From Ailurus styani (lineage: Eukaryota; Chordata; Mammalia; Carnivora; Ailuridae), in contig LNAC01000003.1 in assembly GCA_002007465.1 (NCBI GenBank), positions 8,104,416-8,168,415 of the forward strand: a stretch of 64,000 nucleotides of DNA. The letters are read 5' to 3'. Below are positions 21,332 to 32,903 of this stretch, piece after piece. Position 1 is the first letter of the stretch, and every line of letters starts with the position of its first letter. The position numbers and the translations under genes were made by a program. The notes beneath the pieces are model-generated. The model was given only the letters and a program-made list of their open reading frames with translations. It did not search any database and was not told the origin of the DNA.

Positions 21332-24022
21332 ATATTTTAGCAAAATGGCATTCAGTCGAATTGGCCAATGTTAAGGTCAATTATACTCAGGATAGAGTAT
21401 ATATAGACTAGATGAAATTGAGCATATTTTGATTGCACATTCTGTTACTCGCACATTCCACAGGATTGGTACACAGTTTCAACTGAGGACAGGAAGTTTT
21501 TTCTTATTTTTGTAATTTTTTCTTTTGCTGTTTTATTTAAAAATCTTAATTTAGGTCAAGAAACACAGATTCTGAAACAGACTTTTTTAGTCACCGTTGT
21601 AATTCCTGGAATTACTGGATTTGAATGTCCAGATATTTACCTCTGAGGCTGGATACTGTTCAGATCCCTTAACTCTGTAGTTACTTCAGATTCTAGTTGT
21701 GCATTGTTTAAGTACAGGAGAGACACTGAAATATCCTGGAACTCTACCTTGCCAAAGGATTCCGGATTTTTAGGAAAAGAGTCCATTTCAAAGATCTCAT
21801 TATCATTTAAGTCCATTGCATCGTGTTTTAATTACACACAGGTAAGCAAGCTCCTGAATTTAATCAAATACCTGGTCCAATGGACAAAGTTGGAAAGCTT
21901 CCTCATTTCTCATGTAGGTGTGTGCACGTACACACACACATAGTAAGGAAGGTAGAAATCACCCAGCACTTTTAGCCAACAGGTTATCTGCAGATATCGA
22001 CCAAAGTGGTGGATTTCAAAAATGCATTAAAACAAGCAAAATAATACATTGTCCAATTTTCTATTGGGTGGGTTCTTTCTAACACTCTTAACATTTAAAA
22101 TGCCTAATTTTTGACATTGTCTAAATCAGAGTTAAGGCTGTGAGTAGGTTCCAAATGCTCTCACATTACATGTAGGAGTTTTAAAAATGCATATTTTCTG
22201 GAAGATTCAATATAAAAAAGAGGAAAATAGCTTGTTTACAAGTTGGCTGAGTACCAGTTGGTAGGATTTGAGGATTTCTAGGTAGGATGTCCAGCAGCAG
22301 GGGGAGTATAGAGATATTTACTTATCATTTGTAACTTAAACAAATTCTTTTCTTATATACCCAGTTGTTTGGGTTTCTCTAGCATCCTCTGTTGAAAGCT
22401 AAAGCTCAAAGAGTTGATATCATTATCAGTTGAAGCAAGCCAGAACCCAGTGGTGAGTTCTTATGGAAAAATAGAGGACGTGGAGGTCAAAAAGTTCCAA
22501 GATGGAAGAGAGTCATGTTAAAACAGGATGTGGATTTGCACTACACACAATTGAGGATTCAAGTGAATTAGAGTTAACATTAAAAAAAACCTGTAGAATA
22601 AGAAAGTTTCAATAATTATTTTTCTAATGTAAAAAGAAAAAAGAAATTATTACCGAATAATCATTATTCAAAAAATTATGTGTAAAATTTTAAGATATAC
22701 TAGAAAGACAATCAGTGATCACCTCATACAAGAGAGTGGATGGTTTTTCACATTGATTGTAAAAAACTCCATACCTGAGTTTTTAAAAATAGCAAATTTA
22801 CTGAAGCATATAAGTGTTATATACTTCAGTCCCTGACCAACTGACTTAATCACTGGGAAAAATGTACAGTTGCAAAATAATATTCTTGTGCTGGCAATAC
22901 ATGATTTAAAAAACAAACATGTGATGTAAGAGACCCTAGTTCATTCATGAGGTCATACCATTTTCCCCAGTCAGGATAATCACTTGGATCAGAGGTGGTT
23001 CTAAACAGAGTGCCTGCTCATTATTGAGCTATTTCTCAAGGGCCATTAGGATGGAAATAGTAAACAAAGGGTGGTTAATGGTGTCATGGCTGCTGTCACA
23101 ACTGTGACAATATAAACACATAGCTTTTCTGAAGACTTTACACATTAAATAATTTTCACTGGGAATGTGTCTCTACGTGCCTGAATTATTCTGTGTAAAT
23201 TGAGAGACAATTCTTAAGGATTGACTATTGTATGGTGAAAGAAAGCACTTTTTTGTTTTCCTTTTTAACTAGTCTCTTCCTCAATAACCTGTTAAAACAA
23301 ACATGGCGAGTTAACAAAATATATGTGTGTATACTTTTTTAACCTCTCCATTAACCTCATTATAGCTTCTTTCCTGCCTCAGCTCCACAAAGGCTGTTGT
23401 CCTAGCAACAGACCACCATGTCAGTTTTCTCTATATTATCTAAATTGGATATTGTGTACTCAACAGCTATTATCTCTTACTTTGGTTTGTCTAGATTAAT
23501 TAACCGTGTTCTTATTCTCTAAGGAAATAAATTTCAATTACTCTCTTCTTCTGTTGTCTTAGCCATAATTTTAATCGTATAGTAAAAGGAAACTATAGTT
23601 TGGAACTATATATATCTTTCTCATAAATAAGCACAAATTGGAATTGACTTTAAACCACAGTATCTTAGACTGAGGTCAGAAAATGGTATCTTAAGTCTCC
23701 CCAACTGCTTTCAACAAATTCTGCATCATCTAGATTCCCACCTCATAATGAAACACCCAGTCACATCACTGCCCAAGTCCACACCGGGATATGATAGTGT
23801 GTTTGTGCAAAGCAGAAGCTAAGTCACTGTGCAGTGAAGGTCTCATAGCACTTGAAATAGACAAGACTCCAGTCTATCAGAACATCGGCACCATGTTCTC
23901 ACGCCAATAGTTGCTTTACACAAATGTTTCTAACACAGACTTGCAGTAATTCAGCAACTGTAAGTGAACACTAAATATGCAATGAAGAAACTTGCTGCTT
24001 TCAATTTTAGCAGTCAATAAAA
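21332..24022. other. Unassigned DNA, 2.7 kb
   Basis: No recognised repeat family or gene. A short CA run sits at about 21,929-21,941. A perfect 7-bp inverted repeat, TGTCACA-AC-TGTGACA, lies at 23,094-23,109. This is one of the longer apparently unique stretches of the window. Confidence 0.4.
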
Positions 24023-26363
24023 TATAGGCTTACCTCATGGTACTGCCCTTTGCTTTATTGTGCTTTACAGATACTGAGATTTTTACAACTTAGAGGTTCG
24101 TGGCAGCACTATATCAAGTTAGTCTGTTAGCACTTTTCCAATAGCATGTGCTCACTTCGTGTTTCTGTGTCACATTTTGGTTATTTTCACAATATTTAAA
24201 GTTTTTTCATTATTATTACATTTGTTACAGTGATCTCTCATCTCTGATGTTATTATTGGAATTATTTTGTGGCACCGGGACCCCTGACCATATAAGTGGG
24301 TGAACTTAATCAATAGTTTTTGTGTGTGTTCTGACTGCTTCACCAATCAGTCATCCCCCCATCTCTCTCTTCCTCAGGCTTCCTTATTCCCTGAAATACA
24401 ACAATATTGAAATTAGGCCAATTAATAACCCTACAATGACCCCTAAGTGTTCAAGTGAATGGAAGAGACACACATCTTTCATTTTTAAGTCGAAAACCGA
24501 AAATTAAGTTTAGTGAGGAAGGCATGTCAAAAGTTGCAATAGGCCAAAAACTAAGCCACTTGGGCCAAACAGGCAGTTTGTGGACGTAAAGAAGTTCTCG
24601 AAGGAAATGAACAGTGCTACTTCAGTAAAGACACACATGTTAAAGAAGTGAAACAGCCTCATTGCCGATATGGAGAAAGTTTTAGTGGTCTAGAGAAAAG
24701 ATCCCACCAGCCACAATATTTCCTTAAGCCAGGCCTCAGCCAGAGTAAGGCCCTAGCTCTACCCAATTCTATGAAGGCCGAGAGATGAACCTGCAGAAGA
24801 AACTGGAGGCCAGCAGAGGTTGGTTCATGAGGTTTAAGGAAAGAAGTTGTTTCTGTAACAAAAGTGCCGGGTGAGGCAGCAGCTGCAGGGACTTATCCAG
24901 AACATCTAGCTAAGACACTTAATGAAGGTGGCTACACTAAACAACAGATTTTCGATGCAGACAAAATGGCTTCCTATTGGGAAAAGACCTCATCTAGGGC
25001 TTTCATCTAGAGAGAGGAGAAGGCAATGCCTGGCTTCAAGGCTTCAAAGGACAGACTGACTCTCTTGTTAGGGGCTAATGCAGCTGGTGTCTTGACGTTG
25101 AAGCCAATGCTCATTTATCATTCTGAAAATCCTAGGGCCCTGAAGAATTATGGTAAGTCTATTCTGTGCTTTGTAAATGGAATGACAAAGCCTGGATGAC
25201 AGCACATCTGTTTACAAAATTGTTTACTGAATATTGTAAGCCCACTGTTGAGACCTACTGCTCAGAATAAAAGATTCTTTTTTAAAATATTACCACTCAT
25301 TGACGATGTACCTAGTCACCTAGGAGCTCTGAGGGAGATGGACAATGAGATGAACATTTTCATGTGTGTTGACACAGGATCCATTCCGCAGTCTATGGAC
25401 CGAGGTATAATTTTGACTTTCAAGTCTTGTTATTGAAGAAATACATTTCATAAATTGCCTGTCATAAATAGAGATTACTCTGATGAATCTGGGCAAAGTA
25501 AATTGAAAATTTCTGGAAAGGATTCACCATTTAGAGGCCATTAAGAACGTTTATGATTTATGGGACATCAAAATAATAACATGAACAGGAGTTTGGAAGA
25601 AGCTGATTCCAACCCTCACAGATGACTTTGAGGGGTTCCTGACTTCACTGGAGGAAATAAGTGCAGAAGTGGTGGAAATACGAAGAGAACTAGGATTAGA
25701 AGTGGGGCCTGAAGATGGGACTGAATGGCTGTGAGCTCATGATAAAGTTTCAGTGGATGAAGAGTTGCTTCTTGTGGGTGAGCAAAGAAAGTGGTTTCTG
25801 GAGATGGAGTCTACTCCTGGTGAAGATCCTGTAAAGGTTATTGAAATGACAACAAAGGATTTATAATTTTACAGAAACTTATTTGATAAAGCAGTGACAG
25901 GCTTTGAGATGATTAATTCTAATGTTCAAAGAGGGTCTACTGTGGGTAAAATGCTATCAAATAGCATCACGCGCTATTGGGAAATTGTTTGTAAAAGGAA
26001 GAATCAATGTGGCAAACTTCACTGTTGTCTTTTTTAAAGAAATTGTCACAACCACCCCAGGCTTCGGCAACCACCACCCTGATCAGTCAGCAGCCCTCAA
26101 CACCAAGGCAAGACCCTCCACCAGCAAAGAGATTCGGATTCATTGGAAGCTCAGATGATGGTTAGCATTTTTAGCAATGAAGTATTTTTTAATTAAGGTG
26201 TGTACATTTTCTAGATATACATAGATTAGTAGAGTACAAGAGTATAAAGATAAGTTTTGTAGGGAAACAAAAAAGTTCATTTGACATGCTTTATTGTGAT
26301 ATTCACTTGATATTGATTGTGATGGTATGGAACCAAATCTGCAATATCTGACATACGCCTGTA
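24023..26363 (+). mobile_element. Tigger1 (TcMar-Tigger) DNA transposon, nearly full length, decayed
   Basis: The element runs from 24,025 to 26,361 (2,337 bp; I recall about 2.4 kb for the consensus). Inverted ends are GGCTTACCTCATGGTA on the left and ACATACGCCTG on the right. TA dinucleotides at 24,023-24,024 and 26,362-26,363 fit the target duplication. The transposase reads on + but is broken by stops and frameshifts. Remnants include a start region near 24,436 (CCTAAGTGTTCAAGTGAATG), a DDE-domain piece at 25,248-25,436 (LPLIDDVPSH, then SIPQSMDRGII, covering two of the acidic catalytic positions) and a C-terminal piece near 25,922-26,158. The transposase once cut and pasted the element by recognising its ends; this copy cannot make a working protein. 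No SINE interrupts it. Confidence 0.9.
24436..26158 (+). pseudogene. Tigger1 transposase remnant (pogo-like DDE)
   Basis: The transposase frame inside the Tigger1 copy is recognisable in pieces. An N-terminal stretch following TMTPKCSSEWKR leads towards the DNA-binding helix-turn-helix region. A middle part lies around 24,800-25,100. The DDE catalytic core with LPLIDDVPSH and MDRGIILTFKS lies at about 25,300-25,430, and an acidic region follows at 25,640-25,740. Multiple stops (for example before 24,510 and after 25,436) and frame changes show it is dead. CENP-B and related proteins are domesticated relatives, but nothing here suggests domestication. Confidence 0.8.
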
Positions 26364-27283
26364 GAAAAATATTTAATGTCTATTTCAATAAAGCCACTAA
26401 CCTGGACTTTAAGCAGATACAACAGCTTTACTCAATTTTCATGTGTCATATTGGTGTTTGAAGATTGCTTGTTGAGTAGATTGTCATTATTTTGAGGTAG
26501 TAGCCTTGAAACTGTTCTATTTCATTTAATATACTGATGTGAATAGGCAATTCTTACATTTGTAGGATTTATTTAAAAATATAGAAACAGATCACATTTA
26601 GAATTAGATCTAAGGCTGCATCTTTCTATTAAACAGTATCATCTGTCATCAATTATGAATGTGAATATTTAAAATTTTGGGTTATACTTGAAAAATTATT
26701 ATGGTTCAGATATGCTATAAAGTATTTATTTCAGTTTTATTCATATATAAGACTATCTTTTAAAATTAGATCTGAATATTATTTAGAATTGAGAAAAAAA
26801 GCTTCTGCCAAAAAAATATTTCCTCTCTTTCATTGTATGAATTATTAAGAAGAAATACCAACTAAAAGAAATCTTGGGAAAAGATGGAAACATTCCACAC
26901 ATTCAAGCTAGTGTTACCCAGATAAAATATGCATTTTTGAAAATAAACATTTTGTTTGGTGATTTTCCAACATCACAAGAGTTGATAGAAGCCAACGATT
27001 CTTTTTTACTGTATATTTTCAAGTGACAAGTAACCTTATAATATCCCAAGTAGGAGAATAACAGGAGATCAGTTATTAAAGCATAATAGAATTGCCAAGA
27101 TTACTTGACAGGTTTTCTACATTGTAACGTCTTGTAAAGTTCTTTTTATTTTTACTTAAATTCCTATTTGCTTATTAAAGGTCCATGTGTGGAGAGACTT
27201 GCCTTGATTATTACCTAATAATGGTTCAGGCATTTTAGTAATCATATGCTTAGACCAAGTACAGGATATACTACCATTGCTCC
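26364..27283. other. Unassigned AT-rich DNA
   Basis: No recognisable family or gene. Confidence 0.35.
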
Positions 27284-27431
27284 TGAAAACTCCAGGTGCT
27301 TTTACTATTCTTTGCCTGGAATGTCCTTTCCTCCCTCTTTGACTGGTTAGCATCTCCTTGAGTACCAGTTCAACCCTAGTGAGATCTCACTGACTTCCTT
27401 CGACAGGATCTGCATGTCCATCGTGTGCTCT

Positions 27432-27471
27432 TAGCTAAGTTTTTTTTTTTTAAGATTTTATTTATTTATTT

Positions 27472-27505
<34 letters not shown>

Positions 27506-27685
27506 TCAGATCACAAGTAGGCAGAGAGGCAGGCAGAGGGAGAGGGAGAAGCAGGCTCCCCGCCGAGCAGGGAGTCCGATGTGGGGCTCGATGCAAGGCT
27601 CGATCCCAGGACCCTGAGATCATGACCTGAGCCGAAGGCAGAGGCTTTAACCCACTGAGCCACCCAGGCGCCCCTCTAGCTAAGT
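27432..27685 (-). repeat. CAN-SINE, young type, with (CA)n expansion and TSD
   Basis: The body (27,441-27,674) has the GGCTTTAACCCACTGAGCC head. TAGCTAAGT at 27,432-27,440 and 27,677-27,685 is the TSD. The usual GACAGAGAGAGA segment next to the tail is replaced by about 15 CA units (27,473-27,503). A short GGCTCGATGCAAGGCTCGAT duplication is also present. Confidence 0.94.
27473..27503. repeat. (CA)n microsatellite inside a SINE
   Basis: An uninterrupted AC/CA run of about 30 bp lies where other copies carry GACAGAGAGAGA or GACACAGAGAGA. It probably grew from the GACACA variant. Confidence 0.93.
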
Positions 27686-27740
27686 ATTTTGTTCATGCTC
27701 CCAGAAGATCTATCACTCTTTGCTTGTAATGTTTTCATTA

Positions 27741-28835
27741 AATTGATAAATATAAAGAAAAGAAACAAATCACTCATTATTTCATTACTTATAACCCCCC
27801 CATCATTGTTGTTTTTGTTGATCTCGTTGAGTTTTTCAGTGTAGAACTGTTTGAAAAAAAATACATGAATCCTAAGATACATATAAGTGCCTTCTGCTCC
27901 CTCCCATCTTAACCTAGTATCAGGTATTTCCCCATTATTTCATGTCTTCGAAACCATCAGTTTTAATGTCTGCATACAATTCCATCAGGTAACTATAACT
28001 ATCATTTACTTAACCCTTCCCAAATCACCCCTAGTATGTTCTTTTTTGGTACTGCCATAATCATATTTGCAGCTCCAATATTGTCACTAAGCTCGAGCTT
28101 GTTAAATATTCAATAAATAAGTGTTAATAAAATCTTCTGTCTAGGAAACTTAGCTACTCCTCTATTATCTAACTGTTTTGAAGAATTTAAATCTCAAGTA
28201 CAGAATATTAATGGAAGTTTTGCCATAGAGTCAGGAAGAATGGAAAGGCAGGAAAATTATCTGAAGATTTTAGTCTGGAGCTTTTCCTTTGGAAACATGC
28301 TATGTTACAGCTCCTGTGGTTATCATGGTCATTCCAGACAGATTTTTGTGTGTTTGTAAGTGTTTGCACCTCCATGAAATACTTAATTTGACTCTGTTAA
28401 TAACAAAAATTATTTATCAGTTCTGCCAAAAGAATAGAAAGGAAGAAACATGAGCATCTTTTCCAAAGCACTGAATAGGTTATGTGTGGATATATACTAG
28501 GCTAGTGGCATGCAAATATGAAGAAAAAATATTAAATTATTTGGGAAAGATTTATTCCTTTGGAAAGGGCAGAACTGTCTTGGGGCTCAAGGAAATGTCA
28601 CAGGATGAATAAATGAGAGCTAATTATAGAAACCCTTGTTTAAATTTCTGACCTTTTTCAATAACATCAGCACACCAGTGGAAGGTGAGTGAAGAATGAA
28701 TGGATTAAGAAGTGAATGGGAGAAGAACCTTCCATTTGTCCACATATATACAAATGGTCAGTAAACCTAACTGAGAAATACCTGACAAGTAAGTGCAAAA
28801 AGGATTTATTTGGAAAAATAATGACATCGGTATTT
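27741..28835. other. Unassigned, possible old L1/L2 traces
   Basis: About 27,960-28,080 (GCATACAATTCCATCAGG and later CATTTACTTAACCCTTCC) weakly resembles decayed L1 antisense. The rest is unassigned and there is no gene. Confidence 0.3.
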
Positions 28836-29071
28836 TATACATTGTTATTTTTTAAAGATTTATTTATTTATCTATCTATCTATCAGAGAGAGAGAAAGAG
28901 AGAGTGAGGGAGCACAAGCAGATAGAGTGACAGGCAGAGGCAGAGGGAGAAGCAGGCTCCCTGCCGAGCAAGGAGCCTGATGCAGGACTCGATCCCAGGA
29001 CCCTGGGATGATGACCTGAGCCAAAGGCATATGCTTAACAAACTGAGCCAACTAGGCACCCCTATACATTG
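28836..29071 (-). repeat. CAN-SINE with TSD and (TATC)n
   Basis: The body (28,845-29,062) has an ATTTATCTATCTATCTATCA stretch next to the tail and an older head (ATGCTTAACAAACTGAGCC). The TSD TATACATTG is at 28,836-28,844 and 29,063-29,071. A T-rich/GTTT run follows at 29,073-29,107. Confidence 0.93.
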
Positions 29072-29154
29072 CTTTTTTTTTTGTTTGTTTGTTTGTTTTT
29101 TTTTTTATCACGTAACAGGAAACAATGGGGATAGAAGTTCTAGCATACGGGAAT

Positions 29155-29382
29155 AAACAAGGGGTTTGGATTCAGACTTGCGTTCAAATCCTATCTCCAC
29201 CCTTTATGACTTCTGAGACCTTAAGTCTTTTAATTTCTCTGGTCTTTAGGCTTCTCATCTATCATATAGGAATAATAATTCTTTCTTTGACAAGCTGATT
29301 TAAAAGTAAAAAGAGACAAACACTTAGCATCTGGCACAAGGTAGGCATTCAAAAAAGGGGGAAATTATTGTTATCATACTAC
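29155..29382 (+). repeat. MIR SINE
   Basis: GGGTTTGGATTCAGACTTGC, then GACCTTAAGTCTTTTAATTT, CTCATCTATCATATAGGAAT and AATAATTCTTTC, ending CTGGCACAAGGTAGGCATTC. This is the full MIR order, diverged. Confidence 0.75.
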
Positions 29383-30914
29383 GTTGCATATTAGCGCTCC
29401 CCAAACCAAAGAGGAAAATGGGTTTTGTCTAAAATAAAAGGTGATTGACATGAGAAACAACTTGAGAAAAATAGGTTATCATAGGACTACTGCCATTTGG
29501 GGGGTACAAAGATGACCATATGAAACCCAGTTTCTGATATTATTTTAAATCCATGGGCCTCCCTATTTGTGTACACAGGCTCCCTACATGTCATCTGGAA
29601 ACTTTCAATGCCTGAGTACCTCCCATAGGGTGAGTCAATCAACTATGGGTTTCTGGTCCACAAAAAATAGGAATCTCTAAAATGACACCATCAATGGAAT
29701 AAAATTGGGGAGAGTATCTGTTATAACAGCCTACTCTTGATTTAATTCTGTCTAAAGGCTCTGAGTCTTATAAAATTCTCTTGCAAATAAGGTCTACCAA
29801 CCAAAGAACATGACTGCTCAGTTTCTCCTTTATGCTTAGAACATTTTTCTTTCCAAAGATATCAGTAGAAAGAGTTTTGGTTATTCAAGAGAGAACAGCA
29901 AGTTCACAAATAAAGCTTCTTCCCCCATGCCCTGTTCTTTCATCTGAACAAAGTACTAGTGAACATAAGGGAATGCCAAACCCTTTTAGAAGCCAGCAAA
30001 GACATATTAATGATGTGAAAGTGAAAGTGGAATTAGACAAGAGAGTGGAGGTGAAGCAGGTATTTCTTTAATTAAAATTTACCAACAGACTAAGTTAGGG
30101 GTCTATAAGAATAACATTGGAATTTAACTTTCTTTCCAACATGGAACATAGAGAAAGTGAAATCAAGATAATTTGTCAGGGCTTAGTTTAGTATTGTGTG
30201 AATGAATGTGACTGATTCAAAAGAATGATTCTGAATTAAAGTAAATGCAGTATCTTTTTAAAAATTATCATCTTCTTTCTTAAGTTGGGCTCCTTTAACA
30301 ATTATCTTTCCTGGTACATTTACACCAGGAAGGAAGTTTGCTAGCTGCACTGCATGGGAAATACTGAGAATGGATGTTTAAACTGAGAAAATTACCAAGG
30401 CCCTTTTTCCTGAAAAATGCTTTCCCTCAGATTTTAGTGACTATTGGAATCATCCCATCCTGCCCCTATCTCTTTTCCAGAGTAAATAGGATCGATATTA
30501 TTTCCACTGTTATTCGCAGAACCCTAGTATTCTGCTGTTGCCTTAAATCAAATATTTTCATTTTTGAGCAGATAAATGCTTTTCCCATTTGACGTCCCTA
30601 ATCATGTCGAATGATGGTTTTGTTTTTTCCATGACTAAGTTAAATGAGGCCAAGAGTGTTTCAGTATCTGTCCAGTGGCACACCGTTACTAAGTAGGAAA
30701 TGTGATAAATGAAGTTTTATATTCTTATGGGCTTACCGAATTAATCCATTTTTAACTCGGAGGGCCACAGACAACAGCAGCAAGGGTGTATACAGGCAGG
30801 TAGATGTTCAGGATGGGCCATTGGGAGTTATGATGCACACAAAACAAATAACCAATCAAACAAAATCCAAAAACAGCAACAAACACTGCTGGCCTAAATT
30901 GGTAGAGACAGCCC
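29383..30914. other. Unassigned DNA
   Basis: No clear family; about 30,625-30,710 may be a decayed reverse MIR. The 79- and 72-codon frames here (29,832 and 30,374, plus) match nothing I know. Confidence 0.3.
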
Positions 30915-31183
30915 AAATAAAGCCAGTAAGTTTGAGGGGCTCTTGGGTGGCTTAGTCGGTTAAGTGACTGAGCCTTTGGCTCAGGTCATGATCTCAGGGT
31001 CTGGGGATCAAGCCCCACATGGGGCTCCCTGCTGAGCCTTCCCACATCTTCTTCCTCTCCTTCCCACATCTTCCTCTCCTCCCTGCTTCTCCCTCTCCTC
31101 CCAGCTTGTGCTCTCTCTCGCTATCACCCAAACAAATAAATTAATTATTTAAATCTGAAAAAAATAAAGACAGTGCATTTGAG
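30915..31183 (+). repeat. CAN-SINE with long imperfect TSD
   Basis: The body (30,936-31,162) starts GGGGCTCTTGGGTGGCTTAG and has GGCTCAGGTCATGATCTCAG. CCTTCCCACATCTTC is repeated in the CT-rich body, making the copy longer. AATAAAGCCAGTAAGTTTGAG (30,915) and AATAAAGACAGTGCATTTGAG (31,163) are the decayed TSD. Confidence 0.9.
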
Positions 31184-32382
31184 AACATCAGATCAAGGAT
31201 GTAGAACCAAGGTGGTATTGGTTAGCCAGTGGCAAGAGAAAGATCACATTAAACAAGTAGGATTCAAACAACACAGAAGAAACTCTTTGATAATGCCTCA
31301 TATTGATCTCAGACCAGCAGGTAAGGAGACAAGAATATCTTTTCTCTTTTCCAGTGTGAATGAATGTCAAGCAGAGTCTCAGCAGTTACGATGATTTTGA
31401 CTATTCTACACATGCCTAAACACAGTCATCCTTAATTTGGCTGAGATATAAATGTGATCAGACAATGTGAGCTGGAACAGTCCCTTACCTCATGAGTGAT
31501 TCTAGGTCACCACCCAATAGTCCCATCTGCTTTATTCTTTCTTTCTTATTTTCTACTTCCTGTAGGAACTTTCAAGGAGGGTCAAATATTGTTCATATTT
31601 TGAAATATGGGCCTCAAGGGAGAGTTAAAACTTAAATACACAATAGATATTGTATTGACATAATTTTTGAGGAAATGACATGATTTTTGAGGAAAATGAG
31701 ATTCTGAGAAAGCTAAAAGACTGAATAAATATGTACTTATCTTGTGTTTTACTGGAGATTTTCTGAGGCATTGGTACACAGCCCTTGCTCAAGTTTACAA
31801 TATCACCTTCTAGAATACACACGAGACTTCTTTTAATTTGGTTAATTTATATAAAGCTCTCTTTTTCACAGAGTAGAGAGGCTCTAGGACCTGAAGCAAA
31901 AGACACAAACGAGCTTCAATTCCTTAAGATAAAGTTAAACACACAGCAGACTTCATGGCAATCACCCTGCAGAGGCTGTAATAAGGGTCACATGATCAGG
32001 GATTGGCAATTTCTATTCAAAATGGCCCCCTGCAGATGACCAATTATACATTAGTGTGAGAATGACTTCCTGTGTCCAACATAAACTGCTTTGATTCAGA
32101 AGATGACTGGCTTCTGCTCTTAGTGACAAGACATACCTGTCAGTGAAGAACAACCTCCCTGTCCATTTCTCAAGGACAGGTGGTGGGCCATGACCTGACC
32201 TTGGCTCCATATGGTCATATGGATGCTTCTTCACACCAACCCTAATGGGGTCAACTGAAAATTTAGAGGTTTAGAACAACAGCACATTAAAAGTTCATTT
32301 ACAATTTTTATTTGGAGTTGTCTATTAAAGTGGAGAAAACTGAGGTACAAGGGGCAAGGTAGGGGAATACCTCTGTTTTCCT
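31184..32382. other. Unassigned DNA
   Basis: No gene or repeat recognised. Frames of 73-84 codons occur on both strands and match nothing I know. Confidence 0.35.
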
Positions 32383-32583
32383 AAGAGTACTGTGATGTAA
32401 GGGATGCCTGGGTAGCTCGGTCGGTTGGGCTGCTGCCTTCAGCTGACATGATGATCCCAGGGTCCTGGGATTGAGTCCCACATTGGGCTCCTTGCTCAGT
32501 GGGGAGCCTGCTTCTCCCTTTGCCTGCTTTTCCCTCTACCTGATGCTCTCTTGTGCTTGTGCTCTCTCTCTCTCTCTGATTGA

Positions 32584-32622
<39 letters not shown>

Positions 32623-32658
32623 AATCTTAACAACAACAACAAAAGAGTACTGTGATGT
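32383..32658 (+). repeat. CAN-SINE with perfect TSD and (AAAT)n tail
   Basis: The body (32,401-32,642) starts GGGATGCCTGGGTAGCTCGG. The tail holds a long TAAA/AAAT run (32,583-32,625) then AACAACAACAACA. The TSD AAGAGTACTGTGATGT is perfect at 32,383-32,398 and 32,643-32,658. Confidence 0.95.
32583..32625. repeat. (AAAT)n microsatellite in a SINE tail
   Basis: About ten AAAT units expanded from the AATAAATAAAATCTT tail. A likely polymorphic site. Confidence 0.93.
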
Positions 32659-32682
32659 GAAAAGAATTTTCTGACATCCTTC

Positions 32683-32903
32683 AAGAAATTCCTGGGGCAC
32701 CTGGGTGGCTCAGTGGGTTAAAGCCTCTGCCTTCGGTGCAGGTCATGATCTCAGGGTCCTGGGATCGATGCCTGCCTCGGGCTCTCTGCTCAGCGGGGAG
32801 CCTGCTTCCTCCTCTCTCTCTGCCTGCCTCTCAGCCTACTTGTGATCTCTCTCCCTCTGTGAAATAAATAAATAAAATCTTAAAAAAAAAAAAGAAACTC
32901 CTG
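32683..32903 (+). repeat. CAN-SINE, young mustelid-type, with TSD
   Basis: The body (32,694-32,892) has GGCTCAGTGGGTTAAAGCCT, TCATGATCTCAGGGTCCTGG, TCTGCCTGCCTCTCAGCC and AATAAATAAATAAAATCTTA. The TSD is AGAAATTCCTG (before) and AGAAACTCCTG (after). It lies about 50 bp downstream of the 32,401 copy in the same orientation. Confidence 0.95.

Larger units (their letters stand above)
27284..27740 (+). repeat. L2 LINE fragment, interrupted by a SINE
   Basis: TTTGCCTGGAATGTCCTTTC followed by GGTTAGCATCTCCTTGAGTA and GAGATCTCACTGACTTCC is the L2 3' segment, which usually reads TGCCTGGAATGC...GAAGCCTTCCC. The CAN-SINE at 27,441-27,674 splits it. Sequence after the SINE (TATTTTGTTCATGCTCCCAG) fits the continuation. 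Confidence 0.6.

Noticed and set aside
22294..22307. GCAGCAGGGGGAG as a second CTCF-like site
   Set aside because: Mismatches at about three constrained positions; too weak.
24322..26158. Short frames that could be host genes
   Set aside because: They are fragments of the Tigger1 transposase in a decayed element.
29073..29107. T-rich/GTTT run as a separate SINE tail
   Set aside because: It lies beyond the target duplication of the 28,845 SINE and has no body; a simple repeat only.
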